Made by a program: the position numbers and the translations under genes. Shown here in pieces: positions 43,780 through 52,227 of a stretch of 64,000 bases of DNA (positions within the stretch are counted from its first letter, which is position 1; each line of letters opens with the position of its first letter). The notes beneath the pieces are model-generated. The model saw nothing but the letters and a program-made list of their open reading frames with translations. It made no database searches and had not been told where the DNA came from. Origin of the DNA: Gp7-AA6 sp036395755. Its GTDB lineage: Bacteria > Acidobacteriota > Thermoanaerobaculia > UBA5066 > Gp7-AA6. The stretch is taken from assembly GCA_036395755.1 (NCBI GenBank), contig DASWCZ010000054.1, forward strand, positions 13,202 to 77,201, given 5' to 3'.

Positions 43780-45932
43780 ATGAAGAGCGGCGCGAGGACG
43801 AGCGTGATCGTCGCGAGGAGCTTGATGAGAACGTGCAGAGACGGTCCGGCTGTGTCTTTGAACGGGTCACCGACGGTGTCGCCCACGACCGCCGCCTTGT
43901 GCGTCGGCGATCCTTTGCCGCCGAGCGCGCCGGTTTCGATGTACTTCTTCGCGTTGTCCCAGGCGCCACCGGCGTTGTTCAACATCGTGGCGACGACGAT
44001 GCCCGCGATCGTTCCGACCATGAGAAGCGCCGCGACGGATTCCGCGCCGACCCGGAAGAGTCGGAAGAAGAGCCCGACGGCGATCGGCGTTCCCACGGCG
44101 ACGAGGCCCGGCGCGATCATCGCCTTCAGCGCGCCGCGGGTGACGATGTCGACCGTCCGCCCGTAGTCCGGCTTCTCGGTACCCTGCATGATCCCGGGGT
44201 GCGCGCGGAACTGGTCCCGAACGTCCTGGATGACGACGCCGGCGGCTTTCCCCACGGCGCGGATCGCCAGACCCGAAAAGAAGAAGACGAGCATCGCGCC
44301 GAGGAGGCCTCCGATGAAGACCTCGGGCTTGGCGATGTTGACGGACGTGAGCGGCGAGCCGTAGTTCTTGAGCTCGTCTAAGTACGCCGAGAAAAGGAGG
44401 AACGCGGCGAGCGCAGCCGATCCGATCGCGTAACCCTTCGTCAGCGCTTTCGTGGTATTCCCGACGGCGTCCAGCCGGTCGGTCTTCCGGCGGATCTCCT
44501 CCGGCTGGCGCGACATCTCGACGATCCCGCCCGCGTTGTCGGTGATCGGGCCGAACGTGTCCATCGCAAGGATGTAGGCGGCGGTGCCGAGCATTCCCAT
44601 GGTCGCGACGGCGGTTCCGAAGAGCCCTCCGCCAGGCAGAGCGGAGGCGCCGATCTTGAACGACGCAAGAATCGCCAGCGAGATCGTCAGAACGGGGAGC
44701 AGCGTGCACTCGAAGCCGACCGCGACGCCCGCGATCACGTTCGTCGCGGGTCCCGTCTGCGAGGCTTGAGCGATCTCGCGGACCGGCCGGAAGCGATATT
44801 CCGTGTAGTACTGCGTGATGTAGACGAACGCGACGGAGGTCAGCACCCCGATGATTCCGCAGAGAAAGAACTTCCACCAGGCGTCGGGAGCGGAGGGGTT
44901 GAAGAGAAGCCAGCGGGTCGCGACGAAGAAGCCGGCGATCGCGAGCGTGGCCGCGACGTAATAGCCGCGGTTCAAGGCCTGCATCGGGTCGCGGTCCTCG
45001 CGTGTGTGGACGAAGAAGATCCCCACGATCGACGCGAGCAGCCCGAATGCTCGCGCCACGAGCGGGAACAGCATCACGCCGACGATTCCCGCCGCGAAGC
45101 TCATTCCGGCGCGTTCCGATGCCGCGGCGAGAGTCGCGCCGAGGATCATCGCGCCGATGTTCTCAGCGGCCGTGGACTCGAACAGGTCGGCTCCGCGGCC
45201 GGCGCAGTCTCCGACGTTGTCTCCCACGAGGTCCGCGATCACCGCGGGGTTGCGCGGGTCATCCTCGGGGATCCCCGCTTCGACCTTTCCGACCAGGTCG
45301 GCGCCCACGTCGGCGGCCTTCGTATAGATGCCGCCGCCCAGCTGGGCGAACAGGGCGACGAAGGAGGCTCCGAAGCCGTACCCGACGATCAGGAGAGGAA
45401 TCTGGGGCGGGGGAACCGCCGTGAAGCGGCTGACGAGCCAATAGAGTCCCCCGACGCCGAAGAGCGACATCGCGACGACGAACAGGCCGGAGACGGCGCC
45501 CCCGCGCAGAGCGATCCGCAGCGCGTCGTTCAACGAGGTCCGGGCCGCAGAGGCAGTCCGGATGTTGGACCGGATCGAGATCCACATCCCGATGTAACCG
45601 GCAATGACGGAACAGGCTGCGCCCAGGAGAAACGAAAAGGTCGTCCAGAAGGCCAGCCGCAAGGCGGTCGGCACCGGATCGAAGTCGTGGTGCGAGCGTA
45701 CGAAACCGTACAGCACGAAGATCAGCCCGGCGAGCATCGCGGCGAGCAAGAGAATCGTGGTGTTCTGCCGGCGCAGAAACGCCTCCGCCCCTTCCTTGAT
45801 CGCGTTCGAGATCTCCCGCATCGCGGGGGTGCCGGTGTCCCGCTTCAGAACCCACGAAATCAGGTAGCCGGCGACGAAGAGCGAGCCGACCGAGAAGACG
45901 AAGATGAGGGGCAAGGCGAGATCGTGCGACAT
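43776..45932 (-). CDS. hppA: Membrane-bound proton-translocating pyrophosphatase
   Basis: A 718-residue integral membrane pump with about 16 helices that couples pyrophosphate hydrolysis to proton export. The catalytic sequence ADLVGDNVGDCAGRGADLFE, the ADVGADLVGKVE segment and C-terminal VGDTVGDPFKDTAGP provide the Mg-PPi ligands. The diagnostic stretch GNTTKALTKG has Lys495 and Thr498, the K-xx-T signature of potassium-independent proton pumps, rather than the A-xx-A/G of potassium-dependent (sodium or proton) enzymes. It follows the TonB/Exb cluster on the same strand after 124 bp and may be transcribed separately. The ATG at 45932 starts directly at the first membrane helix. Confidence 0.96.
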   Translation of the reverse strand: MSHDLALPLIFVFSVGSLFVAGYLISWVLKRDTGTPAMREISNAIKEGAEAFLRRQNTTILLLAAMLAGLIFVLYGFVRSHHDFDPVPTALRLAFWTTFSFLLGAACSVIAGYIGMWISIRSNIRTASAARTSLNDALRIALRGGAVSGLFVVAMSLFGVGGLYWLVSRFTAVPPPQIPLLIVGYGFGASFVALFAQLGGGIYTKAADVGADLVGKVEAGIPEDDPRNPAVIADLVGDNVGDCAGRGADLFESTAAENIGAMILGATLAAASERAGMSFAAGIVGVMLFPLVARAFGLLASIVGIFFVHTREDRDPMQALNRGYYVAATLAIAGFFVATRWLLFNPSAPDAWWKFFLCGIIGVLTSVAFVYITQYYTEYRFRPVREIAQASQTGPATNVIAGVAVGFECTLLPVLTISLAILASFKIGASALPGGGLFGTAVATMGMLGTAAYILAMDTFGPITDNAGGIVEMSRQPEEIRRKTDRLDAVGNTTKALTKGYAIGSAALAAFLLFSAYLDELKNYGSPLTSVNIAKPEVFIGGLLGAMLVFFFSGLAIRAVGKAAGVVIQDVRDQFRAHPGIMQGTEKPDYGRTVDIVTRGALKAMIAPGLVAVGTPIAVGLFFRLFRVGAESVAALLMVGTIAGIVVATMLNNAGGAWDNAKKYIETGALGGKGSPTHKAAVVGDTVGDPFKDTAGPSLHVLIKLLATITLVLAPLFI

Positions 45933-46056
45933 TCCAACTCCTCTTTTTCGACGTCGGGACCCCGGAGGCCCTCGCGGCAGCGAGCGTCGCCCCCGTCCGG
46001 GGCGCGCAGAATATCAGGTGTCGGGGACGATTCCCGGAGGGAGTCAGATCCCGCCG

Positions 46057-46536
46057 TTACCGGGCGGGCGCGGGAGCCGCCGCCGCCGCCGGGGCGGGCG
46101 GCGTCGAGGTCACGCCTTCGATGGGTACCGTCTCCAGAACGATTCCCACGTTCTTCGCGCCGGCGGTGTGGACGATGTCCATCACGTGGGCGACGTCCCC
46201 GTACGTCGCCGCGTCGTCCGCCGAGAAGAAGACCGTCTTGTCCCGGCGGTTCTTCAGGATCTCGGAAAGGCGCAGGGAGAGAGACTGCAGGTCGAGCGGC
46301 TCCTTGTTCAGGTAGATCCGGTTCTGAGCCGTCACGGACACGATCAGCTGATCGAGCGAGGGCGGCGGGGTGTCGACCGTCGCCTTGGGAGGAACCTTCA
46401 CGTCATAACCCATCTGGAGAAGCGGCGTGATCACCATGAAGATGATGAGAAGCACGAGGACGACGTCCACGAGCGGCGTGATGTTGATGTCGCTCTTGTA
46501 AGCGCCTGGCGCGCCGCCGACTCCCGCCATTGCCAT
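46057..46536 (-). CDS. exbD: ExbD/TolR-family biopolymer transport protein (second copy)
   Basis: A 159-residue inner-membrane protein with one membrane helix (about 22-40). The essential Asp24 of the proton path is in INITPLVDVVLVLLIIFMV. The periplasmic domain (about 50-140) has the ExbD pattern DKTVFFSADDAATYGDVAHVMD. A low-complexity Ala-Pro tail ends the protein. It is 30 bp downstream of the first exbD. Two ExbD copies after one ExbB are common in acidobacteria and myxobacteria and may form a mixed stator. Confidence 0.92.
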   Translation of the reverse strand: MAMAGVGGAPGAYKSDINITPLVDVVLVLLIIFMVITPLLQMGYDVKVPPKATVDTPPPSLDQLIVSVTAQNRIYLNKEPLDLQSLSLRLSEILKNRRDKTVFFSADDAATYGDVAHVMDIVHTAGAKNVGIVLETVPIEGVTSTPPAPAAAAAPAPAR

Positions 46537-46566
46537 GAAGGATTCTCCTCGCTCGTTCGAGCCGGA

Positions 46567-47016
46567 CTAGGTCGCGGCTTTCTTGGTCGGCCCGACCGCT
46601 TTCTTGTCGGTAATCAGGCCGACGTCCTGGAAGCCCGCCTCTTTCGTCATCTTCATGACCTCTTTGACGTCGCCGTACTTCAACCGCTGGTCCGCCTTGA
46701 TGACGAGCTCGGTCGCGGGAGAGCGCTGGAACAGCTCGTCGAGCTCTTTCTGGAACTCCTCCTTCGGGAACCACTTCGAGCCGATGTAGTACTTGGGGGG
46801 AGTCTGCCACTCGACCGTGATGAGCTTCTGCTTCTCGTTCTCCGGTTTCTTTCCGGGGTTGTCGGTGGTCGGGAGCTGGATGGGGATCCCCTTCTGGAGG
46901 AGCGGGGTGACGACCATGAAGATGATCAGAAGCACCAGGCAAACGTCGACGAGCGGAGTGACGTTGATGTCACTCTGAACGGTGTGTCGGCCGCCGCCGC
47001 CCCCTCCCATGCCCAT
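46567..47016 (-). CDS. exbD: ExbD/TolR-family biopolymer transport protein (first copy)
   Basis: A 149-residue inner-membrane protein with a Gly-rich N-terminus (MGMGGGGGGR), the helix INVTPLVDVCLVLLIIFMVV containing Asp24, and a periplasmic domain ending in ADQRLKYGDVKEVMKM. Between them an insertion rich in Lys and Glu (about 55-90) is longer than in the second copy, including WFPKEEFQKELDELF. It lies 24 bp after exbB and 30 bp before the second exbD, all on one strand. Confidence 0.92.
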   Translation of the reverse strand: MGMGGGGGGRHTVQSDINVTPLVDVCLVLLIIFMVVTPLLQKGIPIQLPTTDNPGKKPENEKQKLITVEWQTPPKYYIGSKWFPKEEFQKELDELFQRSPATELVIKADQRLKYGDVKEVMKMTKEAGFQDVGLITDKKAVGPTKKAAT

Positions 47017-47040
47017 GGCGGATCCTCCTTCCCCGGAATG

Positions 47041-47745
47041 CTAGGAAGCGCGCACGGAGAGGTTGACGCCCGCTCCCCGCCGCTTGATGAAGTAATCGAT
47101 CAGCTCGGAGGCCGAGTTGGACATCTCGACCTGGAAGCGCTCGATCTTGTTGGTGAAGATGTTGAACAGCCACACGGCCGGGATCGCGACGAAAAGGCCG
47201 AGGGCAGTCGTCACCAGCGCCTCCGCGATTCCCGTCGAGACCGCGGCGATACCGCCGGACCCGGTCATGGCCATTCCGCGGAACGCGTTGATGATTCCGA
47301 TGACCGTTCCAAAGAGGCCGATGAACGGTGCCGTCGTGCCGATGGTCGCGAGACCGGAAAGGCCGCGCCGCATGTCCGCGGTCGTCATGAGAGCTTCCCG
47401 CTCGATCGCCCGCTCCGCGGCTTCGATCGGGTCGTGCCCGACGATGTTGGAGCTGCCGCTCGTGACGTCGTGCTGGAACTCGTACAGGCCCGCGGAGACG
47501 ACGCGCGCCAGATGGCTCTGCTTGTACCTCTTGGAGGAGTCGATCGCCTCCTGGAGCTTGTCCTGCTTCAGGTGCAGGGTCACCAGCTTGGCGAACGCGA
47601 GCGATTGCTTCTTCGCCTTGCTGAAGAAGATCCAGCGTTCGATCGCCACCGTCAGGGAATAGACCGACATGATGATGAGGAGCACGGCGTCGCCTTTCGC
47701 CAGGGGCGTCATCGTGTGCCAGAGCTCTAGTGGATCGAAACTCAT
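47041..47745 (-). CDS. exbB: ExbB/TolQ/MotA-family proton channel protein
   Basis: A 234-residue membrane protein with three membrane helices: one near the N-terminus (about 20-40) and two after the cytoplasmic domain (about 135-160 and 180-205). The family sequence LSGLATIGTTAPFIGLFGTVIGIINAF and the later EALVTTALGLFVAIPAVW are both intact. It forms the pentameric channel around ExbD and drives TonB with the proton gradient. It lies 50 bp after tonB. The ATG at 47745 has an AAGGAG site upstream. Confidence 0.95.
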   Translation of the reverse strand: MSFDPLELWHTMTPLAKGDAVLLIIMSVYSLTVAIERWIFFSKAKKQSLAFAKLVTLHLKQDKLQEAIDSSKRYKQSHLARVVSAGLYEFQHDVTSGSSNIVGHDPIEAAERAIEREALMTTADMRRGLSGLATIGTTAPFIGLFGTVIGIINAFRGMAMTGSGGIAAVSTGIAEALVTTALGLFVAIPAVWLFNIFTNKIERFQVEMSNSASELIDYFIKRRGAGVNLSVRAS

Positions 47746-47795
47746 GAAAACGCTCCTTCTCTAATTCTTTCTCCGGTCGACTCCCGGCCCCAATC

Positions 47796-48527
47796 CTAGT
47801 GCAGGTTGAAAGTCACGGTCACCGTCAGATACACGCGGACCGCCCGCCCGTTCAGGGTCGCCGGACGGTATCTCCACTGTTGAACCGCCCGTTGCGCGGC
47901 GGCGTCCAAGAGGGGATTCATCGACTTCAAGACCTTGACCTCCTCGACGCTCCCGGACGCCGTGATGATCGCCTCGAGAATCACGACGCCTTCCATCCGC
48001 GCCTTCCGCGCGGCTTCCGGATAGCTCGGCTCGACCCGGTTGGTGAGCTGCGGGGCCTTGACGTCCCCACCGACCCGCAGAGGCTCGTCCCCGGTCCCGG
48101 GTCCCGTGCCCCCGACGACCCCTCCGATGACCCCTCCCGGCACTCCGCCGGGGACCCCGCCTTCCACGCCTCCCTCGACCCCTTCTGTGGCGGGCGCCTC
48201 CGGTTCGGCCAACGGGACCGGGACCTTCTCCGGAATGATCGTCGGCGCCGTCATTTCGGCCGGTTTGACCGGGATCTGTTTCGGCGTCTCGGGCTTCGGC
48301 GCGGCCGGCTTGGGCGCCGCGGCAGGCGGCGGCGGCGGCGGCGGCGGAGCCGCGGCATAGAAGGTGACCGGAATCGGCGGCTCCTGGACGTCCTCCACGA
48401 ACCAGATGGAGGCGCCGACCACGACGCCGATCACGACTAAGTGCAGGGCGAGGGCGACGGGCAGAGAGACGAGTTTCCGTCCTTTGCCCTTCTGGCTGCC
48501 AGACTCGATCAAAACATCTTCGAACAT
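47796..48527 (-). CDS. tonB: TonB-family energy transducer
   Basis: A 243-residue protein with a membrane anchor (about 22-45), a proline-rich periplasmic span (poly-Pro and PKP repeats, about 57-105), a Gly-Val repeat segment (GGV repeated about seven times, about 115-140), and a C-terminal TonB domain (about 165-243) with RVEPSYPEAARKARMEGVV and AVQQWRYRPATLNGRAVRV. It delivers energy to outer-membrane TonB-dependent receptors; none is encoded in the window. It sits between the TPR lipoprotein and exbB. The Gly-Val run is unusual among TonB spacers and could give flexibility. Confidence 0.93.
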   Translation of the reverse strand: MFEDVLIESGSQKGKGRKLVSLPVALALHLVVIGVVVGASIWFVEDVQEPPIPVTFYAAAPPPPPPPPAAAPKPAAPKPETPKQIPVKPAEMTAPTIIPEKVPVPLAEPEAPATEGVEGGVEGGVPGGVPGGVIGGVVGGTGPGTGDEPLRVGGDVKAPQLTNRVEPSYPEAARKARMEGVVILEAIITASGSVEEVKVLKSMNPLLDAAAQRAVQQWRYRPATLNGRAVRVYLTVTVTFNLH

Positions 48528-48557
48528 CGGCTTCTCCCGCCCGAATGGACCCCGTTC

Positions 48558-49418
48558 CTAGCGGAGCGGTTCCGGCGTCGGTTTCGTCGCCAGGATCTTC
48601 TTTCGCAATTCCAATGCCTGCTGGAGGTACCGGTTGGCCGTATCGACGTACTCCTGCTTCTTGGCGGGGTCGGCCTCGATCTTCGCTTTTTCCCGGTAGA
48701 GGAGGTTCAGGTAGGAGAGCGCCTCGAAGTAGTCGGGCTTGATCTGCAGCGCCTTGTTCAGGGCGTCGATCCCCTCGTCGACGATCTTTGCACGCTCGAC
48801 CGGGTCGATGTTCGGGAAGTTGTAGGAGCGGTCCCAGGCCTGGACTCCGATGAAGTAGTAGACCTCGGCCTTGGCTTCCGGGGTCGTCTCGGCGGCGAGC
48901 CGCTTCTTCAACCACTCGACGGCGTGCTCGACGTCCCCCTTCTTGAAGTACATCTGGGCGAGCGACTGCATGGCTTTCGTGTCGTTCGGGTTTTCCTTCA
49001 CCATCTCCTGGTAGAAGGCAATCGCGTCGTCGTAGCGCTCCGTCGAGAGGTAGAGCGAGACGAGGAACTCCCGGCTCTTGCGATCCACAGGAAAGGCTTC
49101 GGAGTACGTTTTCAGGTGCTCGATCGCCTTCGCGGCGTATTCCAGGTCCTTCGGGTGCTTCGAGCCCGGCTGGTACAGGCCCATGTAGGCGAGGCCGATG
49201 TTCTTGTGGAGCTTTTTTTCGTTCGGGTCGAGGCGAAGGGCCTCCTGGTAGGCCGCAAGAGCCGTCTGGTACTGCGCCGCCTTGAAGAAGTCGTTTCCCT
49301 TCTTGATCTCCTTCTTCGACTTCAACTTGTTGCATCCCGCGGAGGAGAAGGCGGCGCAAACAAGAAGGAGGAGAACCGCGGCGTTTCGCGCAAACGAGCG
49401 TGCCCGGTGCGTGACCAT
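48558..49418 (-). CDS. TPR-repeat lipoprotein of the TonB operon
   Basis: A 286-residue lipoprotein: the signal peptide has a hydrophobic core AVLLLLVCAAF and the lipobox SSAGC (about residue 29), then six or seven tetratricopeptide repeats, for example AAQYQTALAAYQEALRLDPN, TKAMQSLAQMYFKKGDVEHA and GIDALNKALQIKPDYFEAL. The ATG at 49418 is chosen over two upstream starts (49448 and 49505) because it has an AAGGAG site nine bases before it. It heads the tonB-exbB-exbD-exbD cluster and probably scaffolds the energised complex at the periplasmic side. Confidence 0.9.
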   Translation of the reverse strand: MVTHRARSFARNAAVLLLLVCAAFSSAGCNKLKSKKEIKKGNDFFKAAQYQTALAAYQEALRLDPNEKKLHKNIGLAYMGLYQPGSKHPKDLEYAAKAIEHLKTYSEAFPVDRKSREFLVSLYLSTERYDDAIAFYQEMVKENPNDTKAMQSLAQMYFKKGDVEHAVEWLKKRLAAETTPEAKAEVYYFIGVQAWDRSYNFPNIDPVERAKIVDEGIDALNKALQIKPDYFEALSYLNLLYREKAKIEADPAKKQEYVDTANRYLQQALELRKKILATKPTPEPLR

Positions 49419-49696
49419 GCGGAATCGCTCCTTAAGTCTTTCGCTCATCCGGCGGGGGGTCCCGCCCGGAGCGGGAATTCTGTTGAATTCGGAAACGCAA
49501 AGCAACTACGTTTTTTCGCATCGAAGACGGCGTCGCAGTCCGCGACCAAAGTCCAAGAGCAGAGCCAACCTTTCGACGTGCTCGGGCTTCGAAAAGAGCG
49601 AGCACGATCCGCGGATTCCGCGGGCTCGGACTCGGGGCCGGGGGGCGGGGGAATAATCGCGGCCACGCCGCACTTGCCTCGATTGGAGGATTCCGC

Positions 49697-51442
49697 TTGA
49701 AAAAGGCCCTTTTGCTACCCGCTTTCGTCGCTTCGGCTTTGCTCGCGCAGAGCGTTCCTCCCCCGAAAGACTCCCCGACGCAATCCTCGCCGGCGCCGAC
49801 GCCCGTTGCGACGAAGCCGACGACCGCGTCGCAGCAGGAACCCTCGCGTCCTTTCCCGCCGGTCTCCGAGCGGGTGGAGGTGTCGGTCACGAACATCGAC
49901 GTCGTCGTGACCGACTCGAAGGGCAACCGTGTTCCCGGGCTCACCAAGGACGACTTCGAGGTCTTCCAGGACAACATTCCGCAGGTCGTCACGAACTTCT
50001 ACGCTGTCACCGGCGGAAAGGTCCTGCTCGAGGATGGCAAGACGGTTCCTCTCGACTCTCCCGAGGCCGTCGCGGAGGTTCCACGCCAGTTGAAGTCCCG
50101 GTACATCGTCTACATCGACAACCTGAACATTCAGCCGCAGAACCGCAATCGAATGTTCAAGCGTCTGAAGGAATTTCTCTCCGCGACCGTCGGCCCCCAG
50201 GCGGAGGCGATGGTCGTGACGTACAACCGATCCCTCAAGGTCAAGCGCAAGTTCACCTCGGAGAAGGGGGACGTCCTTGCCGCGGTCGAGCAGACCGAGT
50301 TGGAGACGGGCGGCGGCACGACTCAGGCCGGAGAGCGGCGGGACGCGCTCGGCCGGATCAACGAGTCGCACAGCGAGGGCGAAGCGAACCAGATCGCGCG
50401 CACCTACGCTCAATCTCTCCGCAACGACATGCAGTTCGCGGTCGACGCGTTGAAGACGACTCTGGACGGACTCGCCGGCGTCGAAGGAAGAAAAATCCTG
50501 ATCTACGTTTCGGAGGGGCTCCCAGCCTCCGCGGGCGCGGAGCTGTTCGACGCGATCACGAGGAAGTTCTCGGGCAGCTCCGCTCTCGAGTCGATCGAAT
50601 TCGATCTGAACTCAAAATACCTGACGATCGCGCAGGCCGCCAATGCCAACGGCGTCACGATCTGGGCCCTCGACGCATCCGGGCTCGCCGCCGACGAGTT
50701 CATCTCGGCGGAGACCCGCTACATGGAGAACCGGCCTTCGAGCTTCCAGATGCGCCAGAACACCCAGGCGCCGCTCGTGATGCTCGCCGAGCAGACCGGC
50801 GGCATGGCGGCGATCAACACCAACGACTGGAAGAGAAGCTTGGACGAGCTGTCGAAGGATTTCTCCAACTTCTACTCCATCGGGTACCGCACCAGCCGAG
50901 CCGCCACGGATCGTACGCACTCGGTGGAGGTCCGGCTCAAGCGCAAGGGGCTGACGGTCCGTTCGCGAAAGGGTCTTCTCGAGAAATCGACGGAGACGCG
51001 CGTCGTGGAGACGGTCTACTCTGCGCTCGATTATCCACGCGATGAGAATCCTCTCAACATGCGGGTCGAGGTGCAGGAGTCGCACGCTTATGGCGACGAA
51101 GGCTTCGTTCTTCCGGTCCAGCTTTATTTGCCGATTGGCCGACTTGGACTCGTTCCCTCGGGCGATCGCTACGAGGCAAGCTACTTCGTGTACGTGCTCG
51201 TTCGCGATGCCAAGGGAGACAAGTCGGACCTGGAGGTGCGCCGCGAGACCGTGACCGTGCCCGCCGCCCGCCTTCCGGATGCTCAAAAGAAGGTCCAACC
51301 TTACAAGCTCGACCTGATCGTTCGTCCCGGCGCGCAGCGGCTATCGATCGCAGTGCGGGACGGAGCCACGAACTCGACGTCCTACTTCCAGAAAAACGTC
51401 TTCATCTCGGTGCTCCCGAAGGAGACCAAGAAAGCCGGCTGA
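49697..51442 (+). CDS. Secreted VWFA-domain protein of the acidobacterial type
   Basis: A 581-residue secreted protein with a signal peptide (1-18, ending SALLAQ), a Pro-rich segment (about 20-55), and a von Willebrand factor A-like domain (about 60-400). The sequences VSVTNIDVVVTDSKGNRVPGLTKDDFEVFQD and YSIGYRTSRAATDRTHSVEVRLKRKGLTVRSRKG belong to the VWFA-related family described in Acidobacteriota. The C-terminal 150 residues are a beta-rich domain. It probably binds ligands or proteins on the outer cell face. The TTG start has a good GGAGGA site (49685-49690). It is divergent from the TPR-tonB operon over a 278-bp promoter region. Confidence 0.9.
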   Translation: MKKALLLPAFVASALLAQSVPPPKDSPTQSSPAPTPVATKPTTASQQEPSRPFPPVSERVEVSVTNIDVVVTDSKGNRVPGLTKDDFEVFQDNIPQVVTNFYAVTGGKVLLEDGKTVPLDSPEAVAEVPRQLKSRYIVYIDNLNIQPQNRNRMFKRLKEFLSATVGPQAEAMVVTYNRSLKVKRKFTSEKGDVLAAVEQTELETGGGTTQAGERRDALGRINESHSEGEANQIARTYAQSLRNDMQFAVDALKTTLDGLAGVEGRKILIYVSEGLPASAGAELFDAITRKFSGSSALESIEFDLNSKYLTIAQAANANGVTIWALDASGLAADEFISAETRYMENRPSSFQMRQNTQAPLVMLAEQTGGMAAINTNDWKRSLDELSKDFSNFYSIGYRTSRAATDRTHSVEVRLKRKGLTVRSRKGLLEKSTETRVVETVYSALDYPRDENPLNMRVEVQESHAYGDEGFVLPVQLYLPIGRLGLVPSGDRYEASYFVYVLVRDAKGDKSDLEVRRETVTVPAARLPDAQKKVQPYKLDLIVRPGAQRLSIAVRDGATNSTSYFQKNVFISVLPKETKKAG

Positions 51443-51528
51443 AGATCCGGGGCTCTCGTTTGAACTCTCCGCCCGCCGCTCGCGGAGCGAGCCGCCGCGG
51501 GCCAGGCCCCCGGGGACATAATCGGAGC

Positions 51529-52227
51529 GTGCGGCAGCCTCGGCCCACGCTCGTCCTTTTCGCCCGGGCGCCCGTGCCCGGACTCGTCAAGACCCGGCTC
51601 GCCGCCGTCCTGGCGCCGGAAAGAGCCGCCCGGCTCTATCGCGCGTTCCTCGAGGATGCCTCGCGCGTCTACCTGGGGTCGGACTGGAGCTCCGCTCTCT
51701 ACGCCGACCCGGATCCCGACGAGCCGAGCCTCGTCGCGATCTTCGGGCCCCCCTGGCGACGGCAAAGGCAGGAGGCGGGGGATCTCGGCGCCCGCCTGAT
51801 CGCCGCGTTCGAGGCCGAGCGCTCGCGAGGAGCGAACCCGGTCCTGGCGGTGGGCTCGGACCACCCGGCTCTGCCGCGACAGGCCCTGCGAGAGCTCTTT
51901 CGAGCGGTCACATCGGGCGAAGACGCGGCGGTCATTCCCGCCCAGGACGGCGGCTACTGCGCGATCGCGCTTTCGCCGCGCGCGGCGCCGGAGGCGCTGT
52001 TTCGCGGGATCCCCTGGTCGACGGATCGAACGCTTTCGGTCACGCTCGACTCCGCGCGCCGCGCGGGACTTCGCGTCGCGATCGCCGACCCGGCGTACGA
52101 CGTGGACCGTCCCGCGGATCTCGAGCGGCTCGCGACCGATCTCGCAACCCGGAATCCCGCCGAGGCGGATTACCCGAGCGCCACGGCGGCGGCGCTCGCC
52201 CGGATCGCCCGGGAGCAGCTCGCGTGA
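51529..52227 (+). CDS. TIGR04282-family nucleotidyl/glycosyltransferase-like protein
   Basis: A 232-residue GT-A fold protein. Family marks are LVLFARAPVPGLVKTRLA, VLAVGSDHPALP (the DxD-like region), VIPAQDGGYCAIAL and FRGIPWSTDRTLSVTL, all typical of the DUF2064/TIGR04282 group related to CofC and sugar transferases. The true donor and acceptor are unknown. A GTG at 51529 is used because the conserved fold begins ten residues later; a longer frame from 51460 adds a low-complexity N-terminus. It overlaps nnr by 4 nt. Confidence 0.85.
   Translation: MRQPRPTLVLFARAPVPGLVKTRLAAVLAPERAARLYRAFLEDASRVYLGSDWSSALYADPDPDEPSLVAIFGPPWRRQRQEAGDLGARLIAAFEAERSRGANPVLAVGSDHPALPRQALRELFRAVTSGEDAAVIPAQDGGYCAIALSPRAAPEALFRGIPWSTDRTLSVTLDSARRAGLRVAIADPAYDVDRPADLERLATDLATRNPAEADYPSATAAALARIAREQLA

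Noticed and set aside
47761..49359. A 532-residue minus-strand frame through tonB and the TPR gene
   Set aside because: It runs in a different frame over two clear genes and its sequence is Arg/Gly/Pro-rich shadow.
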